64,000 bases of DNA. It comes from Imbricaverruca yamaguchii (Eukaryota; Arthropoda; Thecostraca; Neoverrucidae). The translations under genes were made by a program, and so were the position numbers. Numbering within the stretch: the first letter of the stretch is position 1; the number at the start of each line of letters is the position of its first letter. The stretch spans positions 1,234,501-1,298,500 of the forward strand of contig JAOTOL010001570.1 of the NCBI GenBank assembly GCA_034440575.1, written 5' to 3'. Below are positions 47,173 to 59,252 of the stretch, one piece after another. The notes under the pieces were generated by a model. The model was not told the origin of the DNA and searched no databases. It was given only the letters and a program-made list of their open reading frames with translations.

Positions 47173-47645
47173 GAGAGACCGAGAGTCAGAGAAGTAAATG
47201 AGACGGACAGAAACAGACAGAAACAAACAGAGACAGACAGAGATAGACAGAGACGGACAGAGCCAGGGAGACAGATACAGGGCAACAGATACAAGGAGAC
47301 AGGGAGACCGGGAGACAATGATACAGGGAGATCGGGAGACCGAGATGCCGGCAGACAGGGAGACAGGGAGAGCCAGGGAGATCGGGAGACCGGGAGGCCG
47401 GTAAATCTGGAAATCTGGAGATAGGGATATCATGAGATCCGGAGACAGATACAGAAATACAAAAATACAGAGATACAGAGAGCATGGGACAAAGGACCAC
47501 GAAACCGGGAGATCGGGAAACCGAGAAATCGGAAGACCGGGAGATGGGGAGACCGGTATATTGGGAGACCAGGAGATTGGGAGACCAGGAGATTGGGAGA
47601 CCGGAAGATTGGGAGACCGGGATATGGGGAGACCGAGAGACACAA
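47173..47645. repeat. Degenerate GAGACNGG purine-rich array
   Basis: Continues the octamer array with decaying units: GACAGAAACAGACAG first, then ten-base phrases such as GGGAGACCGG and GGAGATCGGG. Purine-rich on the plus strand throughout. Confidence 0.88.
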
Positions 47646-49358
47646 TACCTCTCTCCTACACTGAACTTGGCAGGTGAGAGTGATGCAATTGTAGCAACTA
47701 ACATGCTTGCGAATTGTTTGCAAGCGGAAGCTTAGTATCACTGTCTACTAATCTGACATGGAACACGCTTACCAGCTACTAGTCAGTTATGGTCAAGATG
47801 CAGACATACACTGATTCCGACATCTTCCCCAAACCTTCTTCCAGATTAATATGTTGACACATCAGGGAAAGCTCAGCTCAACTGACAGCGCTCTGCTTCA
47901 GTTGGGTTCCCATCCTATGCAAATCGAAAATTTAAAATCAACGAGTAGACAGTAATTTCCGACTTCTATTTGCGTGCCTATTCTTCGCATTGATTGCAGA
48001 CAGGTCGCCTGACACGAATGCGCGAATCACGAGAACAGTTCATCACGAGCGCCTCACGTGTGGCGCCTTCCCTAACACAGACGGTACTTGAATGTTAGTA
48101 GCTTGGCGTATCATCTGTCGTATTCCTAACAGTCCTGTTCGTACGGAAAACAACCTTTGCATGAGACGAGAGGTAATGGAAACTGTATGTAGTCGGGTGT
48201 GTGATCGCAAAGTTGTAAGATAACTGACGGTAACCGTTCTGAACTATCATTTTCCTCTTCAAGAGATTGAGGGCATAATTCGAGGACGTTTTTGGAAATA
48301 CTGTTTCACTCTCAACTCGACTCCACGTTCGTGTTTGCTCCGAGTTTCCTGCTCCTCTGTGGTGGTGGTGCCGCTATGGTTCTGTTATCGAAGAGATGTG
48401 CTGGTGGAGGTGAGCTCCTTCGGCATTTGTGTGATTCGGGCATTAGTGATATAATTGAAGGAGGTAATAGTGGTCGGAGGCAATATATAACTCCTTTCAA
48501 TGTCTGTAGCAGGCCACAAACCACATATGGGAACGGAGTTATGGACAGTTATGCATTATGTAGGTTCCCCAGAAACGAACTAATAATTGTTCACACCTTT
48601 CCAATGATCTTCATGCTTTTTACTGATGCATTCTGTACGTCATAGTGGATGCTGTGAATGCTTGAACTGTAATCGATTACGGTCTATAAAAGCCAGGAGT
48701 GGGCTTCTCTGAACTACTTCCGCTGAACCATTGTTCGTTGTCGTTTTTGTCTGTGAATACCTGAAGTTGTCAGGCCGGGCGTCGGGTGGTTAATAAAAGA
48801 GTACTTTGTGTCTCATATGCTCAGCATTTGTACCGAATTATGTAGCCGAACTGAATAACTGAACACCAATATTCGGTTAGCTGGCTCAGTATTGGAATGC
48901 TGACGGCTAGTGTAAATATAGGTTCCAGACTCGCTCACTGAGTAATGACTGGTGAAAGCCTCATTAGTTTGCAAGGCCAGGCGAAGACTGTTAGACCTCT
49001 AGTCAGTTGACCAGCAGCCATATTTCAATACTAGTAATGCTATCGACTTCTGATTGGGTGCCTCGTGACTTTGCATGGTGATAATGCTACAGTCAATTAT
49101 CAAGCAAGCCGTGTGCGTGTGAAAATCAGAGCGCAAACGTAAAGCAAGTCCGAAACAAGCCAGCAGATCAATAATCTACACAGAGGCTGGCCCTAGTAAC
49201 AGCTATCACGTCCGTAATTTTGCGTCAATAATTATTTGGCATTGGTCTTGTTAACATTTCGTGCATCGCACATACTCTAGCTGCAAAGGCCAGCATATTT
49301 TTTTTCTTCATATTCAGTCCAATTGAAAGACCATCAATATCTCTCCTCTACCCATCAC
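47646..49358. other. No gene seen
   Basis: 1.7 kb of unique-looking sequence with chance ORFs only (longest about 117 codons at 48292). Confidence 0.4.
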
Positions 49359-49545
49359 AGTTGGGAAGCCAACAATATCTCTTCCCTTCTCATCCCAGCT
49401 TGGAGGCTAGCAATATATCGTCCCTCCTGGTCGCAGCTAGGATGACAGCAATATCTTTCCCCTTCTGATTTCAGCTGGGAGGCCAACATTGTCTCTCTCT
49501 CTACCTCTCTACTATTCTCAGCTGAGAAGCAAGAAATATATTCCT
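49359..49545. repeat. Degenerate 38-bp minisatellite, about 5 units
   Basis: AGCTGGGAGGCCAACAATAT-like unit starts occur at 49359, 49397, 49435, 49473 and 49520: period 38, the last one 47. Each unit is followed by a C/T-rich half. Confidence 0.8.
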
Positions 49546-50469
49546 CAGTCATGTCTCTCCGAACGAACCTTTAGTCCACATGCTGCCACCACTAACATGT
49601 TTTATCTTACCTAACTGCAAAAAAGGTACCTCCTCCACCTACCCCTACTGTCACCAGCATGCCCCCTCCCACTTCTTACGCCGGCTATCCCTGCTGTGAC
49701 TACTACTGCATGCATATAGAACCGACCATGACTACGACCATCAAGATCTCTCCCACCTGATTTTGCTGGAATTAGAACGACATCTCCATTCTACCGCTTC
49801 TGGGACCAGCGTTACAGATTTCACTCACCCCTGCTGGGAGTAAATGTTTATTTCCCATTCAGATCTATGAAAAACGTGAATATCTCTACAATATATTCCA
49901 TGTAGAGAACCAGCTGGCTGTAGACAAGGTAGACAAACATTTCCCACCCATCCACTTGCGTAACGCCAATATTGGCAAGGTTCAACCTAAAGTAACCTGA
50001 ATGCAAATGGTACTTTGCTTTTTGATTGAAAGCTGCTTGTTAGTAGCAAATAATCATTTTGTCAGTCACATCATTTTTTGTTCGGTTCTAGTTCCAAACC
50101 AGTATGATGCGATGATCATGTTTGGCAGACATATCTGAACTGGCGATTCAATTCATATTTGGTTCGATTTTCCATTTTATATACACACAACCTCCTGCCA
50201 AAAGGTCTTGAGAAGGGAGCCCAAATACACGTGTGAGCCTACATCTCCCTCTAAAAAAACGTACTGCTGCTGAAAGCTGTTGAGTTATTATTGAATAATG
50301 CAGCCCCCTCTCCCGTGAATTTAAGAAGGCTTGGCCAGTATTCGGCGAAACTATTTATATATACCGGGACGAGTCAGGTTCTTGGAGGACGTATTCAGCG
50401 GCGAGTACCCGGCTCCCAGCAGGTCCCGTCTGTCTAGCACTGTCGTCAGGCCGCCCAGACCACATCAGT
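49546..50469. other. No gene seen
   Basis: Pyrimidine-biased to about 49850, then unique-looking sequence. No exon supported. Confidence 0.4.
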
Positions 50470-51352
50470 CTATACCAGAGGGTGCCGACGTCTGCCCAGA
50501 CCTTGTCGACCCATATCAGAGGGTGCCATCGTCTGCCCTGTTGTGTCGACCCATACCAGAGGGTACCATCGTCTACCCTGTTGTGTCGGCCCATACCAGA
50601 GGGTGTCGTCGTCTGCCCTGATCACGTCAGTCCATACCAGAGGGTGCCGTCGTCTACCCTGATGACGTCGACCCATACCAGAGGGTGTCGTCGTCTGCCC
50701 AGACCGTGTCGCCCCATACCAGAGGGTGCCATCGTCTGCCCTGTTGTGTCGGCCCATACCAGAGGGTGTCGTCGTCTGCCCTGATCATGTCAGTCCATAC
50801 CAGAGGGTGCCGTCGTCTACCCTGATCACGTCGACCCATACCAGAGGGTGCCATCGTCTGCCCTGTTGTGTCGACCCATAACAGAGGGTGTCGTCGTTTG
50901 CCCAGACCTTGTCGACCCATACCAGAGGGTGCAGTCGTCTGCTCAGACCGTGTCGACCCATACCAGAGGGTGCAGTCGTCTGCCCAGACCTTGTCGACCC
51001 ATACTAGAGGGTGCAGTCGCCTGCCCTGATCACGTCGACCCATAGCAGAGGGTGCAGTCGTCTGCCTTGTTGTGCCGGCCCACACCAAGGGGTGCCGTAG
51101 TCTGCCCAGACCTTGTCGACCCATACCAGAGGATGCCATAGTCTACCCTGTTGTGTCGGCCCATACCAGAGGATGCCATCGTCTGCCCTGTTGTGTCGAC
51201 CCATACCAGAGGGTGCCGTCGTCTACCCTGTTGTGTCGGCCCATACCAGGGGGTGCCGTCGTGTACCCTGTTGTGTCGACCCATACCAGAGGGTGTCGTC
51301 GTCTGCCCTGATCACGTCAGTCCATACTAGAGGGTGCCGTCGCCTGCCCTGA
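50470..51352. repeat. 40-bp minisatellite, about 22 units, mosaic variants
   Basis: Conserved core CCATACCAGAGGGTGCC and TCGTCTGCCC, then a variable word. Starts at 50505 and 50545 show the 40-bp period. The variable word falls into three classes: TGTTGTGTCG, TGATCACGTC and AGACCTTGTCG. They follow no fixed order, for example AGACC, TGTTG, TGTTG, TGATC, TGATG, AGACC, TGTTG. Period is not a multiple of 3 and units vary by one base. Confidence 0.95.
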
Positions 51353-52472
51353 CACCGCAGACCGCCAGATGGGCCACTCGTGCCTCCCGGGTCAGACGTC
51401 TGAAAATACCAGGGTACAGGCTGGAGTGCACACCATGACCATCCCGCTATCGCGTTGCGGTTGCATGAAACTGCCTGCGAACTGTGTTCACTGGAAGTGC
51501 CTCGTTGACGGCTTTACGAACTCTCGAGAGAGTTTAGAAGCCTGGCTTATGCATTGCATGTCCTGAGGTGTAATTTAATTAATTTTAGCTTTGCATACCT
51601 CATCTTGCCACCAGTGCGTTCGATTCCTGTTCGAGTCCTGACGATGCTATGGTAAGTGCGAGTGACGTGAATGACGTGTGAGTGAAGTGTGGGTGACGTG
51701 TGATTGACGTGAACCCATACCAGCCACCTCATGGAATGATTTTAGAGGAAATACATGCACACATACACACATACATGCCGACAGGTGCCGTCGACTGGCC
51801 CGACACCACTGGCCCGTCAGACGCGATGCCGTCCAGGGCGGTGCTTACCCCCAACGGCCAGACTCGTGGGAGCACTCGGTGAGATGAGGGTCAGGTTTGC
51901 GGGCCGAACAAAATTATGGACATACCGGATTCAAATCGAAACATGAGCAGACTACACCACACGCCGTCATTGTCGGGGAGTCGGGACGGATTTGGATGGG
52001 CCCGGGGATGCTCCATTTTCAGCATGCTGCCGCAAACGCCATTATAAAGCAGTGCTATTGCAAGGTCAAGCATATGGCGTGAGGAACTGCAAGTGAGTTC
52101 GTATGTCACTGTTTAAGTATTTACCTACATCGTGTGCATTGCCACACATGCCAAGCGTGCAGTGTGCTACGCAATCATCTGCATTTGTTCAGCACATCAG
52201 CATCAGCCAGCATTGCAACACTGGACGTTCGTATATGTTTATTGATGCTTAACGCCGGCCATATCTAGTTAATGTCTCGGTTAGCTGGTCGGTGTGGCCG
52301 CGGCCGGCCGTCGGTGTGGCTGACACAGTCGACACGCCTGACACGAGATCGATCGATGAGCGGCGGAAGCCGGCCGGCAAATTGTCGCCGGACCGGCGGT
52401 ACATTCCACTGCATGTGCGACCAGCCGGCCGCCGCCCCTTTCGTCCATGGAGAGGCGACAGCAGCCACAGAC
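51353..52472. other. No gene seen
   Basis: Unique-looking sequence apart from the TGACGTG cluster at 51662-51713. Confidence 0.4.
51662..51713 (+). promoter_or_regulatory. Cluster of TGACGTG sites
   Basis: Four TGACGTG motifs within about 50 bases, spaced 10-20 bases apart, with intervening TGTGAGTGAAGTG. TGACGTG is a bZIP (CREB/ATF/XBP1-type) core. The cluster is also a degenerate short tandem repeat, so regulation is speculation. Confidence 0.25.
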
Positions 52473-52995
52473 GACACAGTACGGGCAGGGCAGGCGCACT
52501 GCGTCACACAGTATGGGCAGGGCAGGCCCACTGCGTCACACAGTATGGACAGCCACCATACGCCATAGAGTATGGGCAGCCGCCATTCGTCACACAGTAT
52601 GGACAGCCGTCATACGCCACACAGTATGGGAAGCCGTCATACGCCACACAGTATGGACAGCCGCCATACGCCACACAGTGTGGACAGCCGCCATACGCCA
52701 CACAGTGTGGACAGCCGTCATACGCCACACAGTATGGACAGCCGTCATACGCCACACAGTATGGGAAGCCGTCATACGCCACACAGTATGGGCAGGGCAG
52801 GCGCACTGCGTCACACAGTATGGACAGCCGCCATACGCCACACAGTATGGGCAGCCGCCATACGCCACACAGTATGGGCAGCCGCCATACGCCACACAGT
52901 ATGGGCAGCCGCCATACGCCACACAGTATGGGCAGCCGCCATACGCCACACAGTATGGGAAGCCGTCATACGCCACACAGTATGGGCAGGCGACT
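52473..52995. repeat. 27-bp minisatellite with 32-bp variant units
   Basis: Unit CACACAGTATGGACAGCCG plus (C/T)CATACGC; starts at 52591 and 52618 show the 27-bp period. Variant units of 32 bases with GGGCAGGGCAGGC occur at about 52473, 52505 and 52776. In one frame the 27-bp unit reads QYGQPPYAT, but the 32-bp variant shifts the frame to HSMGSRHTP, so the frame is not preserved along the array. All three plus frames and the minus frames are open. Confidence 0.95.
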
Positions 52996-53593
52996 CACAG
53001 CCGGCAGGCGACTCAGGCGGCAGGCGTCACACGTCACACGGACGTGACGCTGGCCGCACGGACGGACCGACGGCTGCGCGGCGACGACGGCCGTGCCGGA
53101 ACCGGAAGTGCGTGGCTAGCCGGCACTGACCAGCTAGTTTTCGCACAAATGTCGTCGAACATTTGCGCTGTTGGGCATTCGCAAATTGACAGTAGCTTGT
53201 TATTGCGGCATTCCAGGTTATCGGCGAAGCAGCATGCAGATTCTATTATAGCTAACAGTGTTATGGTTCTTCACCGCTGCTGTGATGTGCTACGCGCACT
53301 CAGAGCAATCTGCTTCTGAATGACATTTATCGGGCTGGGGATATATGCACGAATTGACTCAACATAGACCGACTTTGTATATTTCTTTATATGCTGCGTC
53401 ACGTGTCACTAAAACTGAGAACCTAGCGTCCTTACCAAGTCGCATTGTAGTGAGTAACCTTGCAAGCTAGTCAACACCTCGTAGTTTTGCCACCAGCCCG
53501 GACCAGGCCCCAACGAGTCGGTTCTCGTGCATGAGGTAAACCTCATATGCATGACTGACCCCGAATTGATCCGACCTTTTCGCTCATGAGACA
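52996..53593. other. No gene seen
   Basis: GC-rich to about 53120, then unique-looking sequence up to family A. Confidence 0.4.
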
Positions 53594-54428
53594 TTAATCC
53601 GCGCCGTCTCTCCGGTCAGATCCTCACACCCCGTCTCTAGTGCGGGGCAGATAGTAAGCCCCTCTAAAATCCAAACTAAGCGTCGCACGAGAACGAAAGA
53701 GGTGTCATCGGAAAGCGTGGGACGAGTAGGGTCCGCATCCACCCCCAAAACAATTGCTCCAAAAGTGACGTCACTAGGGGGCTAGATTTTCACAACTCTT
53801 CACGACTTATATTATGGTTTTGGCTCTGGGGAGTTCATTTTGTGGATATATGAGAGAGATAAAAAATAATTTGGGATGAAAAAAGGACAACGAAATCGGC
53901 CAGGGCCATAACATTTATTGGCCTCCAAGAATGATAATTATATTTTTGTGAAATTTCAAAATTGTCCGTTTTCAAGTCTTCTTTAATCTTCCGTCTGCAA
54001 TGGGTAGAGCAAACCGAGAAATGTTGGAAGTCAACTTGCCTTAATAAAAATGCTTACTTTAGCCAGAATCTTCTATTTGAACTGCAATTGGCAAAGATGC
54101 AAAATTTATATGTAGTCAAAAATGAAGAAAAAAAATCCGCTCATACGTTTTGTTGTATTCCTAAAGATAAGCAAACGCTGAAAGCTTCATTAAAATATCT
54201 GTATCCGTTAAAGCGTGACGACTGGTTGAACTTTTTTGGAGGTGACCTCACTTGACCGTGACTAACTCGTTGACCCTAGATGACCTGACTTCAAAATTTT
54301 GAATCAGCATGCCAAATTGATGTGGAAAAAGGTTTGCCAAATTTGGGCGCGCTGCCCTTCGCCGTTCGTCCGCTATACGCGAAAAACCTGAGGGGCGGTT
54401 GAAGACCCCCCGAGACGGGACGGGTTAA
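53594..54428. mobile_element. TTAA-flanked non-autonomous element, family A, copy 1
   Basis: 835 bases from TTAATCCGCGCCGTCTCTCC to GAGACGGGACGGGTTAA, with TTAA at both edges (53594-53597, 54425-54428). The reverse complement of the end is TTAACCCGTCCCGTCTC, so termini are inverted repeats beginning TTAACCC, as in piggyBac elements. Conserved inside: GGTGTCATCGGAAAGC, a perfect CRE TGACGTCA at 53766-53773, GGGGAGTTCATTTTGTGGAT, and TGACCTCACTTGACCG at 54243-54258. A 97-codon plus frame (53962-54255) is not conserved in the other copies, so no protein is inferred. Confidence 0.8.
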
Positions 54429-54827
54429 TGTTTTATCTAATAGCGCTTCAATTCATCCTTTTTACTATCAACAGATGTTCCTTAACGTTGTATGTGCATG
54501 AGGTTGCATTGCAATACTTTCCAAGAAGTGTGATTCATATTTCGTGAAGGTTTAGTTTTATCGAAGCCGCGACATAGGAGTGGAGAGTAACCGCTCCATG
54601 TATTTATGCAGCCCACCAGTTGTCTTCACAAGGTACCTTAGTGTGGAATTGGGGCGGATTAGGGCGGACATCAAGTCACTGAACCGGTCCGTAAATTGTA
54701 GGATAACTTCTTCAGCACCTCATATCTGAAATGTATATTCGCCAGAAAGCTCATGTTTCGATGTTATTATTCGTAAACTCCACTTGCCACAATTTGCGGG
54801 CGAACTGGAAACAATGGGCGTATGGGA

Positions 54828-54829
<2 letters not shown>
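54429..54829. other. No gene seen
   Basis: Unique-looking sequence between family A and the (TA)n tract. Confidence 0.4.

Positions 54830-54904
<75 letters not shown>
54830..54904. repeat. (TA)n microsatellite, left of mariner
   Basis: Pure TA up to the mariner terminus. Together with 56245-56320 it is one tract split by the insertion. Confidence 0.97.
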
Positions 54905-54906
<2 letters not shown>

Positions 54907-54907
<1 letters not shown>

Positions 54908-56241
54908 GAGGTCTGTCCAAAATGTAGCCGACCTTTGGCCGGAAAAGATATATTACGTACCTGACGGGGTTGGAACCCTAATCCCCTTCAAAGTAGGCCC
55001 CTTGCGCCTGCACACACTTAGCCCACCGATCCTTCCACTGCCGAAAACACTTCTGGAAGGCTTCTATTGGAATGGTGTTCATCTCCGCCGCCACGTTTTG
55101 CATTATCTCTTCTCTACTGTCAAAACTGGATCCTGTCAATGGCGTCTTCAATTTCAGAAACAACCAGAAGTCGCAAGGTGCCATGTCTGGAGAGTAGAGA
55201 GGTTGGTTAACGACTGGAATTCCATGATTGAACAAGACATTTTGGATCAGGTGCGATGAATGAGCTGGAGCATTGTCATGATGCAACTGCCAGATTTTCG
55301 CCGTCCAGATGTTTCGTTTTTTGAGACGAACTGCATCACGGAATCGTGTGAGAACTTGTTAATAGTATTCTTTTGTCACTGTTTGTCCTTCTGGTGGGTA
55401 TTCGTGATGCACAATTCCACGGATATGAAAAACACAGTTAGCATCACCTTGGTTTTGCTTCGCACCTGTAGCGCTTTTTTCGGCCTAGGGGACGCGGGAT
55501 GCTTTCATTGCGACGACTGTGCTTTTGTTTCCGGGTCGTACCCGTACACCCATGACTCATCTCCAGTTATCACGGTGTTCAGAAACTCAGGATCAGTGTT
55601 GGCTGCGTCCGGCATGTCCTGTGCAACCTGAAGACGGTGTTGTTTCTGTTCCGCTGACAGCAGCTTGAACATAAATTTCGCGGCCACTCTGCGCATGTTC
55701 AAATCATCACGCAAAATTGCGTGTGCAAAATCTTTACTGATCCCAACATCTTCGGCAGTCTCTCGTACGGTCAAACGCCGATCTTCCATTATCAGATTTT
55801 CCACCCTCGCAACAACAGCTGCATTCCGAGCGGTTTGTGGCCTCCCGGAACGCTCGTCACTCTCTACCGATGTGCGGCCATTTTTGAATCCGTCGAACCA
55901 TTCCTTAGTTTGTGTTACCCCCACAGCATTGTCTCCAAACACCTGCTGAATCTTACGAATTTTCTCGCTTTGAGAATCACCAAGCTTTTGGCAAAATTTA
56001 ATGCAGTATCTTTGCTCAACTCGATCAGTCATCTTCAGAAAAATCGAAAACCCGACGAACATGTATCAGAGCACCTCACTCAGCGGCCAGTAGGCAGCGA
56101 CTGACACATTCGCAGGCAGAGAAGAAAAAAATCACGCATGCGCATTAAGCTGTCTCCTTCCACTGCACTGCTTCCACTGTGCCATAGCATCACTACTGTA
56201 CCCAGGAAAATTCAAGGTTGGATAGTTTTTAGGCATACCTC

Positions 56242-56242
<1 letters not shown>
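54907..56242 (-). mobile_element. mariner DNA transposon, inactive
   Basis: 1336 bases, the usual mariner length. Left end CGAGGTCTGTCCAAAA, right end (reverse complement) CGAGGTATGCCTAAAA: inverted repeats matching at 13 of 16 positions. TA lies at both edges (54905-54906, 56243-56244), as expected for the TA target duplication, although the flanks are (TA)n and so cannot prove it. It holds one transposase gene on the minus strand, which is broken. Confidence 0.93.
54978..56032 (-). pseudogene. mariner transposase (DD34D), two stops and a frameshift
   Basis: Starts at Met 56032 (MTDRVEQRYCIKF). The N-terminal part keeps the helix-turn-helix DNA-binding region (TQTKEWFDGFKNGR, SGRPQTARN). 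The first catalytic Asp is in ITGDESWV, the second in HHDNAPAH, the third in YSPDMAPCDFW; 34 residues lie between the last two, the mariner signature. The frame ends ECFEGD-like with YFEGD at 54978. Damage: a TGA at 55505-55507 where mariners usually have Trp, a one-base loss near 55424, and a TAA at 55359-55361. The product cannot be made, so the copy is dead. About 350 residues overall, normal for the family. Confidence 0.92.
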
Positions 56243-56244
<2 letters not shown>

Positions 56245-56325
<81 letters not shown>

Positions 56326-56335
56326 GTATATGTAT
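56245..56335. repeat. (TA)n microsatellite, right of mariner
   Basis: TA dinucleotides grading into TATATGTATATGTATA at the right edge. Confidence 0.97.
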
Positions 56336-57507
56336 ACATATATGTATATAAGTGTGCAGGTGTGTACATCAGAGAATGCGCCGACGCATGAATTAACCTC
56401 ACTCCATAGCATGCCCTATTTGTGGGGGGGGGGAAGGCTGAAGTGGTGGTGGCTTGATCAAGACGCTTTGATTTGACCTAGCCGAAGACACGTGTGTGAC
56501 AGTGCATCACAGGCCGGAAGCGCCTCAACACGCAATGCCGTGTAGCCTGACCCAGATCTGAGTCATTGTATGAGCCACAACGTTTTGACGCGACCCGGTG
56601 CCAATTAGCAGGATAATCCGTTTGCCAATAGCTCGCGCGGTGCCGTACTACCAGGTGGTTGGAGGAGAAATAGGCCAACACGTACAGTCGGCCACGGAAG
56701 TTTCTTCCAGCATGCCTTTATTATGTGGCTGGTCACTAGGGACGTAGGCTATGCATATTTCCTAAGCGTGTTGCAGCTTCTTAGCAATTATTGACAGGAA
56801 GTACTGCGCCGCTTCCCAGTTAGGTGTTACGTGACAGTCAACAGGTTCGTGATGTTAACGAAGCATTTTCGTGTCCGGAGATAATGCTACAATTTCCAAC
56901 TTTTCACTTGCTTGTTTATTCAGATTGATTGACAAATATATTGATTAATTGTACAGTTTACATCACGTGTAAATTGCATATACATAATATGCAGTGGGGT
57001 ATAACTTGTATTTTCATTTTATTATTGTATATATTGTGCACCGTATGACAATCAAGATATTTAGATAACTGTGCAGCTAAATGTTTCCTCAAACTGAGAA
57101 AGTCCAGTTTATCTTACAATCAGAGGCGTATAGTTTATGCTGCTTCGGTACGAAATGCATCCGGCCCAACTGTCTTTCTTCGTGTGAAATCACTTTTGAT
57201 TATTTGAAGATGGAGCAGCATTTAATATCATATGCTGCATGTTGAATTGCACCATTGGCAGAATAAGCAACGCCCCATGGGACCAGTGGAATAAACTTTC
57301 CAGGGCAGACGCCAGTCTGGAATTATCTGCCCACACAATGTCGATCGCGTGAAGTTCAGTGCGACCAGCATTTCAGGAATTTATATTTGGCTGGAGCTAA
57401 ACCGACTTCAATTGCGTACTTTTGGTAACTGTCGGGAACAATGACGAACTAATTTGTATGAGCCAGTGTCGTTTACCAGATCAAATGACATGGATGCATC
57501 AACGACA
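56336..57507. other. No gene seen
   Basis: Unique-looking sequence with a short G run near 56423-56431. No exon supported. Confidence 0.4.
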
Positions 57508-57592
57508 TGTGTGTACGTGTGTGTGTGTTTGTGTGTGTGTATGCATGTGCGCATGTGTGTATGTGTGGATGTGTGTTTGTGTGTTTGTGTGT
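57508..57592. repeat. Imperfect (TG)n microsatellite
   Basis: GTGTGT with frequent TTTGTG, GCATGTG and TATGTG interruptions. Confidence 0.9.

Positions 57593-59252
<1,660 letters not shown>

Noticed and set aside
46026..47643. Ser/Arg/Cys-rich ORFs of 328-683 codons through the CCGAGACA array
   Set aside because: The octamer gives a 24-base frame-neutral period; open frames on both strands are a composition effect with no start context or domain.
50470..51352. CRISPR-like array
   Set aside because: Variable words recur in three classes and units are contiguous minisatellite copies; no cas genes and the sequence is eukaryotic.
53962..54255. 97-codon ORF inside family A copy 1 as a transposase fragment
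   Set aside because: The frame is not kept in copies 2 and 3 and lacks the Asp motifs of piggyBac transposases.
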